This document shows, one piece after another, positions 33,614-45,800 of a DNA stretch of 64,000 nt (within the stretch, counting starts at the first letter, position 1; every line of letters begins with the position of its first letter). Position numbers and translations under genes: made by a program. The notes under the pieces were generated by a model, which saw only the letters and a program-made list of their open reading frames with translations, was not told the origin of the DNA and ran no database searches. Source of the stretch: Neodontobutis hainanensis (taxonomy: Eukaryota > Chordata > Actinopteri > Gobiiformes > Odontobutidae); the NCBI GenBank assembly GCA_024349245.1, contig JALDNG010000078.1:521001-585000 (forward strand), in the 5' to 3' direction.

Positions 33614-34189
33614 TTGACGGCTCTTACGCCCACTGCGCGACCTTTTGTCTGGACTCCGGAGGCAGAAGGAGCATTCAAGGACCTGAAGCAGCGGTTTACG
33701 TCGGCCCCTGTACTCATACAGCCAGATCCTGAACTGCAGTTTGTGGTGGAGGTCGACGCCGGAGACGGAGTAGGAGCAGTTCTTTCCCAGCGCTCTTCCA
33801 CTGACCAGAAGCTCCACCCCTGCGCCTACTACTCACGTAAGCTCTCGGCAGCAGAGCGGAACTACGATGTGGGGAACAGAGAGCTCCTGGCGGTAAAGTT
33901 GGCCTTAGAGGAGTGGCGTCATTGGCTGGAGGGGGCCATTCAACCGTTTGTGGTCTGGTCCGACCATAAGAACCTGACCTACATACAGACAGCAAAGAGA
34001 CTGAACTCTCGGCAGGCAAGGTGGGCATTGTTTTTTGACCGTTTTAATTTTGTGCTTACTTATCGCCCAGGTTCCAGGAACATCAAACCAGATGCACTAT
34101 CCAGAGTTTTTCCACGGAGCAGTCGGCGCCTGAGGAGGAGCACATCCTGCCCCAGTCGCGCATTCTGGCAACCCTCACCTGGGAAATAG
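33614..34189 (+). pseudogene. retrotransposon RNase H domain (open)
   Basis: A 191-residue open stretch with FVVEVDAGDGVGAVLSQ, CAYYSRKLSAAERNYDVGNR, ELLAVKLALEEWRHWLEG and VWSDHKNLTY, the Ty3-type RNase H pattern with its acidic residues. It ends YRPGSRNIKPDALSR, the usual connection to integrase, then shifts frame near 34,115-34,190. Confidence 0.9.
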
Positions 34190-34203
34190 AAGATCGAGTC
34201 CGG

Positions 34204-35208
34204 GTGGCTCAACGTCTGCACCCCGATCCAGGGACAGGGCCGGCTAACGCTATGTTTGTACCAGATCCGGTCAGGTCGGAGGTGTTACACTGGGCCCATG
34301 GGACCCGACTCACGTGCCATCCAGGGATGGGTCGCACCCTGGCTGTCCTACGCAGCAAATTTTGGTGGCCCACCATGGACAGAGACACTAAGGACTACAT
34401 CGCAGCTTGTCCAGTTTGTTCCCAGAATAAGGCCCTCCATCGACCCCCAGCAGGACTGTTACAGCCACTACCTATTCCCAGCCGGCCGTGGTCTCATGTG
34501 GCTGTGGACTTCGTTACGGGACTCCCGCCATCGAACGGACATACGGTGGTGCTGACCATCGTTGATCGCTTCTCCAAAACAGCTCACTTTGTGCCGTTGA
34601 CCAAGCTTCCATCCGCCAGGGAGACCGCAGATCTCCTGGTGAAGCATCTGTTCCGGCTACACGGGATTCCTCGGGACATTGTGTCAGACAGAGGTCCACA
34701 GTTCACCTCCCAGGTTTGGAAGGCATTTTGCACGGCGTTAGAGATCAAGGTTAGTCTCTCCTCTGGGTATCATCCACAGACAAACGGACAGACGGAAAGG
34801 GCGAACCAACAGATGGAGGTGGCCCTGAGGTGCACCTCATCTGCCAATCCGGCAAGTTGGAGTGCTCAGCTGCCATGGGTAGAATATGCCCACAACACGT
34901 TGGTGAACACCTCCTGGGTATGTCTCCTTCCAATGCTGTTATGGTTACCAACCCCTTTATTTTCTGACCAGGAACAAGAGCTGGCAGTTCCGTCCATTCA
35001 GGATCACTTGAGACGGTGCCATCAGGTCTGGAGAAGGGCCCGATCAGCTCTGGTGCGGGCCTCGCTCAATCGCAAGTCCAAGCCAACCGACACCGCACCC
35101 CGCCCTAGATACTCTCCGGGTCAGAAGGTCTGGCTGTCATCCAGGGACTTGCCGTTACGGGTGGAAGCTACAAAATTGGCACCACGGTTCATCGGCCCGC
35201 TCAAATAG
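34204..35208 (+). pseudogene. retrotransposon integrase (catalytic core open)
   Basis: A 334-residue open stretch. The N-terminal HHCC finger is visible (HWAHGTRLTCHPG...CPVCSQNK). The catalytic acids are D at 34,507-34,509 (VDFVTG), D at 34,687-34,689 (VSDRGPQF) and E at 34,795-34,797 (TERANQ); the last two are 35 residues apart, the D,D35E spacing of retroviral-type integrases. A frame change near 35,205 separates it from the chromodomain. Confidence 0.92.
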
Positions 35209-35359
35209 AGAAGGTCATCAACCCGGCGGCAGTTCGACTCAAGCTCCTCGGTCCCTTAGGATTCACCCTACCTTCCACGTGTCCAGGATCAAGCCGGTCA
35301 GCTCCAGTCCATTGAGTTCCCCTGTCCTCCCCGCCGCCGCCCAGGATGATTGGCGATCA

Positions 35360-35520
35360 CCCAGCTTACACGGTACGGCGGATTATGGATGTACGGCGCC
35401 GGGTCGAGGCCTTCAGTTTTTAGTGGATTGGGAGGGTTATGGGCCGGAGGAACGCTGTTGGGTGCCACGGAGAAACATTCTGGATCCATCCTGATCCGAG
35501 AATTTTTCTACGCCATCCGG
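35360..35520 (+). pseudogene. integrase C-terminal chromodomain
   Basis: LQFLVDWEGYGPEERCWVPR then RNILDPS is a chromodomain of the chromovirus type, which in related elements steers integration to particular chromatin marks. It is split off from the integrase frame by a one-base change upstream. Confidence 0.85.
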
Positions 35521-35547
35521 AGAATGGATAGGCCGCCAGGTGGCGTC

Positions 35548-35561
35548 CATAGAGGGGGTAC
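35548..35561 (+). other. polypurine tract next to the 3' LTR
   Basis: AGAGGGGGTAC lies directly before the 3' LTR, the usual place of the plus-strand primer of LTR elements. Confidence 0.65.
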
Positions 35562-36052
35562 TGTCACGGGGATCAGGACTCGGCACAGTTGGCCGTGGCC
35601 TCGTGCCGGGCTCCCCGCCCCTACTGATTCGCAGAGAGGAGACAGGTGTGCGGGAGCGCCGGCGAAGCAAGCCCAGCTGAGCCGAGTGAACAATCAAGAG
35701 GGAATAAGAAGCACCGCAGCCTGCTCCTCGACGCCAGATCGTAACATTGACTACAGTTAGTAATACGTCTCGCGTTCGTAGAGTTTGGATTTATGTATGT
35801 ACTTACCTGTTTCCTTTGTTCACCGCAGATCCTTCCCGTCCTACCTCCAGTCCGGTTCTCGCCCCTCCTCGATCATCCCTGAGCCTCGCCGGTCCTTCAG
35901 CTCGTCACGCTCCAGCTCAACCCGGTCCGGACCCTGCTACCCCTCGTTATCCCCGAAGAAACCGACAGTTATAAGTTGATCATTTAAATAAACTTGTTTT
36001 TGTGAACTGTACGTGTGTGCCTGCATTTGGGTTGTCCGACCGGAACATAACA
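35562..36052 (+). repeat. 3' LTR, 491 bp
   Basis: It matches the 5' LTR base for base apart from the four one-base length differences described for that repeat. It is followed by the second AAGAG. Confidence 0.95.
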
Positions 36053-36266
36053 AAGAGACTTTATCAATTCTGAGATCAACTGTACGAGAGCTGAGCTTTA
36101 TCTCTAGTGGGAGGAGTTTCCCCTGAAACTAGACCTGATTGGACCAGGCTGTTCAGGTCTCATAGTCGTTAGCTCTGAAAGGACAGTGTGACTCCTGATG
36201 TGAGAGTCGTTAAGAGATATAAGCTCGGCTCTTTTACCAGAACTGATAAAGTCTCTTGGAATTACA

Positions 36267-37520
36267 GACAAAACGTCTTCACCTTAAAAACTGAGTCCAG
36301 ATGCTTTTGCTTTAACCTTTTCTTTTTGGAGTTAAGTTATTTTACTTCACATCCAAACTCCCAAAAGTATAATTATGTTTCTTGCTCAAACTTCTGCTTC
36401 ACTTTTGTCAGTTGCTTTAATCATGTGGCGACTTCAAGAGTTTTCAGAAAACTTGAGTGTATTTATTTCTCTATTTTCTGACCCTTGCGTTCTCTCTCAG
36501 AGTGAGTTGTTGGTGTTGTAGTAATGCTTCTCTCCCTCAGTGTCCTTCCCACCAGCAGGCAGCCCACACAGCTTGAGAGCCCAAATCTGCTGCCTGTTGA
36601 GTTCACAAAGCAGTCATGTGAAACAAAACAGGAGGATATGAAATGTAGATGTGGAAAAGCCTGCAAAAAGTTCAGGAGTTTTTATTTACAACATGTGTAA
36701 TGAGCGTAACCTGCGCAGCAGAGAATTACACAAGATGTGCTTTCATGTACATGATGAGATGTGAATAGATTTCCCTCAGTCTTTTTGAATTATTTATATG
36801 GACAATGTTTTTTTTTTTGCTTTTTGTCACAAAGTACTGTACCAGGCAACCGTTCTATCAGACTTTATCACTAGATGGAGTCATGAGTCAAGACGGGTTC
36901 TTTTGTTCACAAATGTGTTAGTTCTGCTAATAACAGTAAAATGTATTGAACTAAAAAACATAGTGACACCTGCTGCTCACCTGCCGCAGCGAACAGGTCA
37001 AACTCTCATACATTCAAAAGAGTTAAACAATGAAAAGGTTCTGTTGCAGTTTAGATGTATAAATCCATAATCAGGTTTTAGAGTTTATCAGCACAGTTCC
37101 AGAAAAAAACAGGTTTTAAAAGTTGATATACAATTTTTAAGAATAACTCCACCATCACTTCTTCTTCTGTTTAATACCTGCAGCATTAACAGCAGCAGGA
37201 TTCACAGCATCTCTTGTGGTCTGGTAGACTAGATGTAGAGATAGATCAGAGAAACTACAAATGCAAATTGACATGGGACTGCCTCTACATGTTTTTCAGA
37301 CCTTTAGCACTCAGATCTTTACTGGTTAATTTAAGTTAGGCTACCATTAAAATCCAGGTATAAATGTGTAAAACACAGTTGTTTAGTTGCATTAAAACAT
37401 TCTAAATGTAGCATTTTATAAAATTCTGTTGTTATGAATCCATCAGAAACTAGTGACATTGTCAAGGTTCAGAGACTGGGCCTGTTTTGTTTCACAGTTG
37501 TCGATATTTCTGTGTTTTAG
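36267..37520. other. intergenic / possible 5' flank of larp6
   Basis: No gene recognised. The stretch may contain the promoter and a first exon of the larp6-type gene, because TTTTAG at 37,515-37,520 looks like a splice acceptor just before its first visible coding exon. Confidence 0.5.
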
Positions 37521-37544
37521 AGGTCACTCTCCTTTATCGTCACC

Positions 37545-39415
37545 ATGAACAGTGAGACTGGGTAAGAGCTTTTTTAAAAACACACACTGAATGCAGACTG
37601 CAGATGATTTTCTGATCATGCTGACTTGTTGCAGACCTGAGCAGTGCACTGTGAGTAAAGAGGACCGTGAAAGGGAGCTGCTGTGTCTGAAGATTCAGGC
37701 CCAGTTGGAGGAGCTGTTCTCCAACAGTCATTTGGCAGAAGATGGCTTCCTCCTGAAGCACATTCAGAAAAACAAGGAGGGCTTTGTCAGTCTTAAGCTC
37801 CTCACCTGTTTGAGAAAGGTAACTATGCTTTTTAAAGTCTTCCTCCTGCAGTAGTTTGAACAAAAACAAAGCAGGACAAGGCTAGCTAATCTTTTAACTG
37901 AAAAAGTTTATACTTTTTAGTTCTCCAAAATTTAAAGGTGAACTTGTTTCATATCACAGAACTGGAAAAAAAGACAAACTTTCAATAACCCAGTCCATCA
38001 GATATGCCCCTATGTAACCTCCCCTTGACCAGTCACATCAATACAAATTTAAACAGGCTTTTACACAGGAGTTTGAAGCAGTACAATTGCACTCAAAACT
38101 GTATTAGTTTAGTTATTAGCTAAAGTGCAATGCTGAAAAGTCACAGTATTTATCTATCTTTATAGATTATAACACTTTAACCCATGTCAGCCCTGCGACT
38201 AACAGGCCACTGTCCAGGTTGTGACCCGCCTAACAGTCACCCACAACCCCTAACGGGACCAAGCAAACGAAAATAAATGAATAAACACGTTAACCTTCAC
38301 AAAAAGGAACTTTTAATGTTTCTTTACATTTCTATACATTTATAATAAAATGTATATTATGCAAATATCACTTTATACATGAAGAAAGGTGGGTGTGGAA
38401 TCCCGTCCCTTCACAGCTATATCCACTCTGACCAAAAGCAACAGTGTTTATCTAAAATCAGGCGTCTCTGTGAGATGCTTCTCGGATTGGCTGCATGTCT
38501 ACACAGTGGAAAAGGAGAATAACAATTAAGATGTCTGACCAGGGTTTTAAAATAACCACTACTTTTAACAGGGCTGTCCTGTGTTTGTTGCAGATAAAGG
38601 TCTTGACTGACAACTGGTACTTGACTCTGGCGGCAGCGTTGTACTCGCACCTTCTGGAAGTCAATGACAAATCCACCAAAGTGAAGCGAATCGAGCCATT
38701 GCCCGAATGGCTGCTGAGTTCTCCCACAAGTAAACTCCTCCTCGTTTGGAACTTACCTGAAGAACAAAACGACGGGACATCCCAAAACCTGGACAACCGC
38801 ACCCTCTCAGACCAGATCCTCCAGAAGTTCAACGCTTACGGCAATGTCCGGTCCTTTTGGATGCTTCCTCCGGGCAAAGACCTCCCTAAAGAACTCCAGT
38901 GCTACGCTAAATGCCAAAAGGAGCTGGGACAGTGCCTTTGTTCGGTGGTGAAATTTGACCGTTTGGCTGCGGTTCGTGAAGCCTACACTGCTCTCAAAGC
39001 AGAAGAAATACAGTCCTCTGGTAAAGCCATGCGTGTGCTCCCTTTAGGATTTAGATCTTCGTACCTCATCCGCAAGGAGCACCCATCAGAGAAGAACCAA
39101 AGTGAGACTGGTGTTATAAAACAGACAGAAGATCAATCTTTTTTAACAGGAACCGGCGAAACTGCTCAACCCCAACAGGCTCTGACCCTCGACAAAGCCC
39201 CAGCTTGTCCGACTGCCCTAGAGCTGCCCGACTGCTCCGCCGGGGACTGTGTAAAGGAGACTGCTCGGATCCCTTGGGTGCTTCGGAGAAAACTGGCACC
39301 ACAAGTGTTCACTTCCAAAAACAACAAACAGGGGCCAATCCTGAAAGTGCTGCGTCAACCGTACGGCCCTGACGGCACAGGAGGCTTTCACAGTAAAAGG
39401 ACGGTTACGAGATGA
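37545..39415 (+). CDS. larp6: La-related protein 6-type RNA-binding protein (compact paralogue)
   Basis: Three exons (37,545-37,561; 37,635-37,818; 38,594-39,415) join to 340 residues. A La motif is at about residues 24-100 (GFLLKHIQKNKEGFVSLKLL, then KVLTDNW), an RRM at about 113-225 (KLLLVWNLPEE, CSVVKFDRL), and a SUZ-C-like tail at 312-332 (KVLRQPYGPDGTGGFHSKR), the LARP6 domain order. LARP6 binds the 5' stem-loop of collagen mRNAs in the cytoplasm. The protein is shorter than human LARP6 (491 residues), mainly at the N terminus. The frame stays open upstream of the chosen ATG to a possible acceptor at 37,520, so an additional 5' exon may exist. Residues E32 and L33 replace the aromatic pair of the La motif. 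Orthology to fish larp6a or larp6b is not decided. Confidence 0.85.
38181..38285 (+). mobile_element. SINE 3' fragment, plus strand
   Basis: TCAGCCCTGCGACTAACAGG, CACTGTCCAGG, GACCCGCCTAACAGTCACC and AACGGGACCAAG are the reverse complement of the tail part of the SINE at 50,619-50,983. Only the tail portion is present. It lies in the second larp6 intron. Confidence 0.75.
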
Positions 39416-39500
39416 GGATTTGGAATAAACCAACTGTAATAACCCTTACCCTTTATTTCTGATACCAGCGTTTTCTCTCAATAAATACCAACGTTTTTTC
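39416..39500 (+). other. larp6 3' UTR with two poly(A) signals
   Basis: AATAAA occurs at 39,424-39,429, only nine bases after the stop, and again at 39,480-39,485, followed by a T/G-rich stretch (gttttttcagttgtttctgtctctgttgtg, broken here into its parts). The second is the more likely site, giving a very short 3' UTR. Confidence 0.65.
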
Positions 39501-42160
39501 AGTTGTTTCTGTCTCTGTTGTGAGATCTAAGACTAAACTAAAAGGTTACCAAGAAAAATATGTTATGCTTCTGTCATGGGCTGATTAGGTCGTCAAATGT
39601 GAAATCTTTCTTTCTTCTACACGTGGCAGAGTTCAAAGAAAATGGAAACATTTCTATAGAAGGTAATCTCAGACCGGCACAAGATGACTGAGATATCAGA
39701 ACTTGCACACCAAATAGGGCAAAAACATCACACGCAAACCACCGCCATGCAATAAGTACCAAATGTGGAAATATTGGGTCTGAATAATTTAATATATCAA
39801 CTAAGGTCTAGTTATTAACCTAACTGTTTGAAGTAATATACACTGGTTTCCTCTCTAAGGTACAGCTACAACACTCAAAAAAAGGAAAAAGTGCGATGAC
39901 AGAAATAACACGTTCGGTTAACAGCAGATTGCTCAAAGAGTGCACAGCAGTGAACATGGCGGCAGGTTTATGTAATCCTCCTGACGCTGTAGTTTAATGA
40001 CGTGTCCTCGGTTTGTGACACAAAAGCACATCACTCTCATCCAGAGCAGGCTCCTTCTTGTTCTAACGGGTGTCTTTTTTGTTTCTCTGTGGATCAGATT
40101 AGAAATGTATTTGAGGTCATGTTCTGTGTCCAGTCTTAAAAGGTCTGTCTCTGTAATCTCACACACATTTATCTTATCAGCTGATATCCAAACAAACCCT
40201 TTACACAACAAACCAGCAGCATGTAGTTTCACACCTACACCAGAGGAGGGCACAATGCCTCTGTCCTCACTAATGCACTAGAAGCATGTGTTTTGTTCTG
40301 CTTAATAGTTTCATGGAAAGCAAATATTTAGTGCAAATTCCCCACTGTACACATTAGCAGTAGTGACAGATTATTTAGGCGACCCGTGCTGAAGTGAGCC
40401 CAGAGGGAACATGGCTGTTTGAAACCTGAGTGTCCAGTGCGTCCTGGGGCCTCAGTGTCTACTCACAATTGCAAATTACAGTGTATATTTTGTTCTTGGT
40501 CCAGAGTGGATTTACCTTGTAGCCATTTGTCCAGAAAAGACATGTTGTCTTTCAGCAGGAACTGTTCCAAAAAAGGCACTCATTGTCTGCTGCATCATTT
40601 TCACAGAGTCCTGTTTAGATTTTGGTTCTCTAAAAAGCACTTTTCCATCAAATGAGATGACATTTGGCTGAAGGCTACTTGTCCAATCACTTAACCACAT
40701 CTTGTGCAAGACGAGCCGTGCAGTAACAGTTGTGCCTTATTTCCATCCTCCTAATGACACCTCGACTGGAATGGTGTGTTTACAGTGTTACTGATTGAGG
40801 GCTTCCTTAAAATCTTGCCCAAAGCTAAACAAAATGTGTTTCTTCACTCATCCACACCCAGTGGAAAAGCTCAATCTTCAATGTAAGAGGGGGGGGTTGT
40901 ATAATATTCAAATTGGAAACATACTACGTTTTTCTTTTTGCTCTTGTATATGCCGAATGTCAGACTGTCCAGTGACTAATGCAATCGAAGAAACACTACA
41001 CCGCATTCTGAGGCTTCTCTAGTCAATTAACAACTGCTGCGCTTTTATTGCAGCGCAATGGGGTCTATGAAAACTTTACACATCTGTGAACAATATGTAT
41101 GGAGTAGAAATGTCAGTATATGTTTCTGTGTTCAGAGTTCCTTTCAAGGCTGGAAAAGCACGATATCCCCCACTAACTGGAAGGTATTATGTATTTACAC
41201 AGGCTCCTTTGGCCAATTATTAAAGTTTATAAAGTCAAACAAGTTAGCTGTCAGACTTATTAGCTATGTCCTGTTATAGATCTGTCTGGGGATTGGTGGC
41301 GCAACGCACCTGTTCTCTGAGTTTAAGGTTACCAGGTCTGTTTGGGCAAGAGATTTTACATCACATCTTACGCTTTCGGTCACTGTGATAAGAACTAAGA
41401 AGCATATCCCTCTGTACACATTGGGGAAATACTCCTGGTTTTGTCAACAGTGGAAGAATTTGAAGTCCTGCAAGACTAAAACCCCTCCACATCTCAGGCT
41501 GGAGAGGATCTCATTTGTGTATCATTTGGCCTGAGGATATCAGGATGACTCATGGCCTTAGAATGAGATATTTGTGAGCTGTTTGCTTCCTGTTGCGGAG
41601 CTAACTTCACTGTTTCTCTGTTTCTAAATAATCTGTCTTCTGACACAGACTTGGAATAACATTATACCTGTAGATTTACTTACTACAAGAGGTTTTGGCT
41701 CATGAAAAAAGCACCTGTAAGACTCTCCTTTCTGCATTGCTTCACTCTCTGGAGCAGTCTTTTGTTTATGTATGGCTGACCCTGCACACCTGACGCATTT
41801 CCTCTGTGAATCTGCTGTTTATTTAGATTGCAGTCTGGAGCGCCTGATACCTTCCAAAAGCGCAACCATCTGCTCCTCATTTGAAGCTTCGGGGCTCAAG
41901 TGTTGGGTTTGTATTGGACCAGACGTGAAAATGGGATTGTAAACAACAACACCCCTGGTTTTATCCCTCGCCAACACAATACCTCCACTGTGATAATTCC
42001 ATTTAACTGGATTTAGGGGTGCTTTAGCATGATTTAAACCAATTGTGCACTTTCTTAATTTCCACTAAATGATTGGAAAGCACTTGCTTCAGCAGACCCA
42101 TCTTTGTGCACTTATCTCCCTAATTGAGGCTATTATCAGTGGACCGCTTAAGATGGCAGA
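39501..42160. other. intergenic, nothing recognised
   Basis: AT-rich DNA with no exon-like frame, RNA gene or clear repeat. Short open stretches on both strands show no domain or family resemblance. Confidence 0.6.
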
Positions 42161-42289
42161 CTCTCTAGTGGCAGAAGGTAAATGTAAGCCCTTGCTCAGG
42201 CCAAAGCATCCTTTAGTGCTCCTGGAGCTAGAGCCAGGGAGATTATCATGTCAGGAGTAATCCGACTCGGCCCACAAGCACAACTACGG

Positions 42290-42845
42290 AGGAGGAGCAA
42301 CAGTTGAAGGGGGGGAGGCAGGCAGAGGCATCAGAGAAGCTGAGCACTCCACTTACGCTCACCACGCTCTCCCTCTTCACCCTAGACCATCAGGCATCAG
42401 ACTGGGACCTGCAGCTTAGGAGGAGGTAAGAGTTTTACCTAAATGATCCAGGAGTCTCACAGGAGATGGAGTAAAAGTTAAGGCATCTGTCAGATCAGAG
42501 ATTCCACCTTGGTTTTACCTCAGTGCTCACTTTCAAGAGGAGTTCTCAGCATTGACGCATGGACCTTTTGAAGCTAAATGACTGGAAACAAAGATGGATT
42601 AATTACACAGCCTTGAGGAGCACCAAACATCAAGAGGAATGATGATCCTAATCTTTGCAACATAAATCCAAATATCTTCTGTGGAAATATGATAAAACTC
42701 TACTAGATCTTGGACCAAGTCTGGACACCTCCCCTACTCGCAGGGAGTTGCTGTGATGATGGTGGACTTACCCAGCCAGCACTTGCTTGTGGAGGTCAGC
42801 TGAAGACGACGCCACGCAGCTAAGTCTGGATTAGCCGGCCGAACG
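42290..42845 (+). other. possible 5' noncoding exons of the GDNF-family ligand gene
   Basis: Two good donor sites follow GC-richer, purine-rich sequence: GGAG/gtaagagt at 42,425 and AACG/gtaaggac at 42,845. Genes for GDNF-family ligands often have separate noncoding first exons, and the first coding exon here begins right after an acceptor at 51,478, so an upstream exon must exist. These two are candidates by position and donor quality only. Confidence 0.35.
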
Positions 42846-45800
42846 GTAAGGACACCACATCTTCTTTTGTTAGTTTAAGCCAGGCCAGCTTATGTGGAAG
42901 GCGTTAGGTGCTGCGCGCAGGGATGCTGCAAAGAGGGCTTGAGTGGCAGAAAACTCACGTTGGATTATCTGTATCAACAGGCGGCCCTTCCTGGAAGCGC
43001 ATGTCAAGTGCGCACAGTGGCCTGTCACGAAATGTTTGCAGAATATTTACCACTGATTATGACAAGCATGTTGGAGGGCAACCACGAAAAGAAATGATCA
43101 CTCTCATTTTCTCGCAGCAGCAGCAAAAGTTTGTTTTGTCAGAGTGGGCTTTTTTTCCCTGTCACCGATCCAACATGGTGGTTTACCTCATTATCATGGG
43201 TAATTGCGCTCTTAAGTGCTGCCTGGTTTTCCTGTCGTCAGTTAGGCACCATTTAGAGAACTTGATAAATATTAAATCTATGAATATTTAGCACTTGACA
43301 CACCACTTTAAGAGTCAGCACTTTTTACATGGCCAGTGGCTTTTATGGTTTAAGTTGAACTTTAAAATGCCCTTCAAAATGCAGTGTTCTTTGAAAGAAG
43401 CAAACTTGATAAAACTCAGTTGATGTTTTACTGAAGTGATAATCCCCTCTGACTAAGCCCATATCATACGATGAGATTATTCTGTATCTAGCAGAGCCAC
43501 TGGGAGGCCCGGATGGAGGTTAAGCCTAAAGTCAATTGAGCTTTTCAACTTTCATAACCACCTCTCATCTCACATTTTTGCCTGTTTATACTACTGCCTA
43601 CGTGCTGCTAGTAGTTTTGAGAAAGCTAGGACTTATATTGTAAAATGTCATATTTCAGATGTTTGTACTTGCTTGTGCTTGCTCAAATAGGGCAGATTTT
43701 TTTTTTAAAGCTGCCTTCAATTCAACATGTGCCAGATGGCAGTCAACCTTTTGTAACTCCAACTCAAACATGTTTAACATGGGTTTAGAGGCGATGCTGT
43801 TGTGGTAAAGGAAGATCGACTAGAGACAGATTAACACAGAAGAGAAACTCTTTAAAAGTAAGAAAGCAATCTGAATCAGAAGATTTCCTGAAGACTCCCA
43901 GAAACGGCAACACAACTTAAACCTTAGGCCTGTGGTAATGGGGCTATTTAAACACACAGCTATATGTTGACTCATGGGTTTCAGTAATAGAGCAGAGTGT
44001 CCTCTCACACTTCGTTACGGTGCTTTAAGTGCAACAGGTTTGAGCTGTGAGATTTTGTGGTGTGCTCTCAAGGCACTGGATTAATCGGCATAAACCCGTA
44101 AAGCGTGATAGTAGACTTTCTAATATAACTTCAACTTCTCAGCTTTATCTATGAGATTAGATCAGTCACAAAGTGCGGTCACGCTCATAATTTGCACAAT
44201 CTACGTGAAAGAATTATGGTTATTTTTTCCATTTTAGACCCAGATGTTGTTGCTTTCAATAAAAAATGGCAGCTAAATAGGAACAGGCTTGTTTTAATTA
44301 TCCGATGGTAACCCAGTGACAGAGCGCGAGCCAACACGAGCGGTTGCCCAGTAAAATCACAACGTCTAGCCTAAGCCTTCAGCAGTTGCATTAAAACCAA
44401 GGGTGGATTTAGAAGAGCCAATCCTAGCCCAGAACATCCACTTTATTTTATAGCCTTTTGGCCCACCATGATGCCAGAACAACAAATCAAGCTTGTTCTG
44501 CCTGATCCTCCCTGAAACAGTGGCTATAGTTCATACATTTTGACCGGGATTTATTTTGTCTAACAAATTTAATGTGTGTTCAGCTATATAATGCTAACTT
44601 TTAGAGCTATTTAGCCTTTTGGTTGCAGACCTAGTGTTAGAATTACGGTCAAGGGTTTTAAGTATTTGAAAGGAGGACTTGAAAGATTCAGGCTAATATG
44701 AAATGACAATGCAGTGCAATAAGGAAAATTAGTTATACAACTGTGTTTTGAAGTTTCCATGTTGTGCAAAGCCATTTATCCGTCGCCACCACGTGTCATT
44801 TTGAGTCTTGATCATTTTAGTAGCTGTGGTTTGGCAGACCCATCGCATTTCTAAGGGGCAAATAAAAATGAAGCCAATTTTGGGTTTTTAGATCACGCTA
44901 CATTGTTCTTTCCCATTTATAATTGTTTTTCTCTTTCAAGGCAAATTGCCCCATTATGATTTGTTTTGATGTGTTTACTTTTCCACTTTCCACGTTGGTT
45001 TTCATTAGGCCGAAAAGCAAAAGGCTAGCGGGGCCTTTACGTACATGCTGGTCTCACCTCTGAGCTAGATGTGTCTGATGGATTAACACCAGCGCCATCA
45101 CTGCAGCCAGGTGTTAACCCACGTGACTGCAGATAAAGCCGGGAGGCATTAGTGCTAATCCCGACCTGATCTTTGGAATATGTCCCTATTACCTCCCGAA
45201 GCCCTCTGCGGCTGTCCCCAGGCCTCTTGATGCTCACTTAAAGCGGGGGTTAAAGACAAGACGGGACTCCCTCTAACACGCCGTTTCCCTGCAACGACAC
45301 ACAGTAGATGATTTTGACGCTGTTGGCGGTTATCTCTGAGTGCAGGTATTTGTGGGGTGTGTTCAGAGTGGAGTCTCGTGAGGTGGAGCTACGCACAAAC
45401 ACACCCTTTAATGTGCTATAGGTGGAGGCCACATGTTGGGCACACGCATCATGAGTGCTGGAGCTGAGGAAGCATTATGTAAGCAGGATTATCTAGAGTT
45501 ATGTGATGGTGCTGCTGGGAGCGTGGGTGCACCCTGGAAGTGAAGTGGGTGTCTGGACAACAATGGAAGGTTAGACTTCTCAACATAAGCCATAATCTAA
45601 TGGGAGTTGGGAAAAGTGAAACCATGCAATGCTGTGTTTATAGTGTGTGAGTCATAGACCGAGGCTGAGAGCGTGAGAGTGAGTCAATGTAAAGGAAAAA
45701 TGCTTCAAAGTGGGCAGACATAAAAGTTGGGGTGTGCTTTTTTTCTTGCACAAAGACACTCTTCATTCAAGTGTCTGTTATCTTCTGTGGCTGTAATTAT

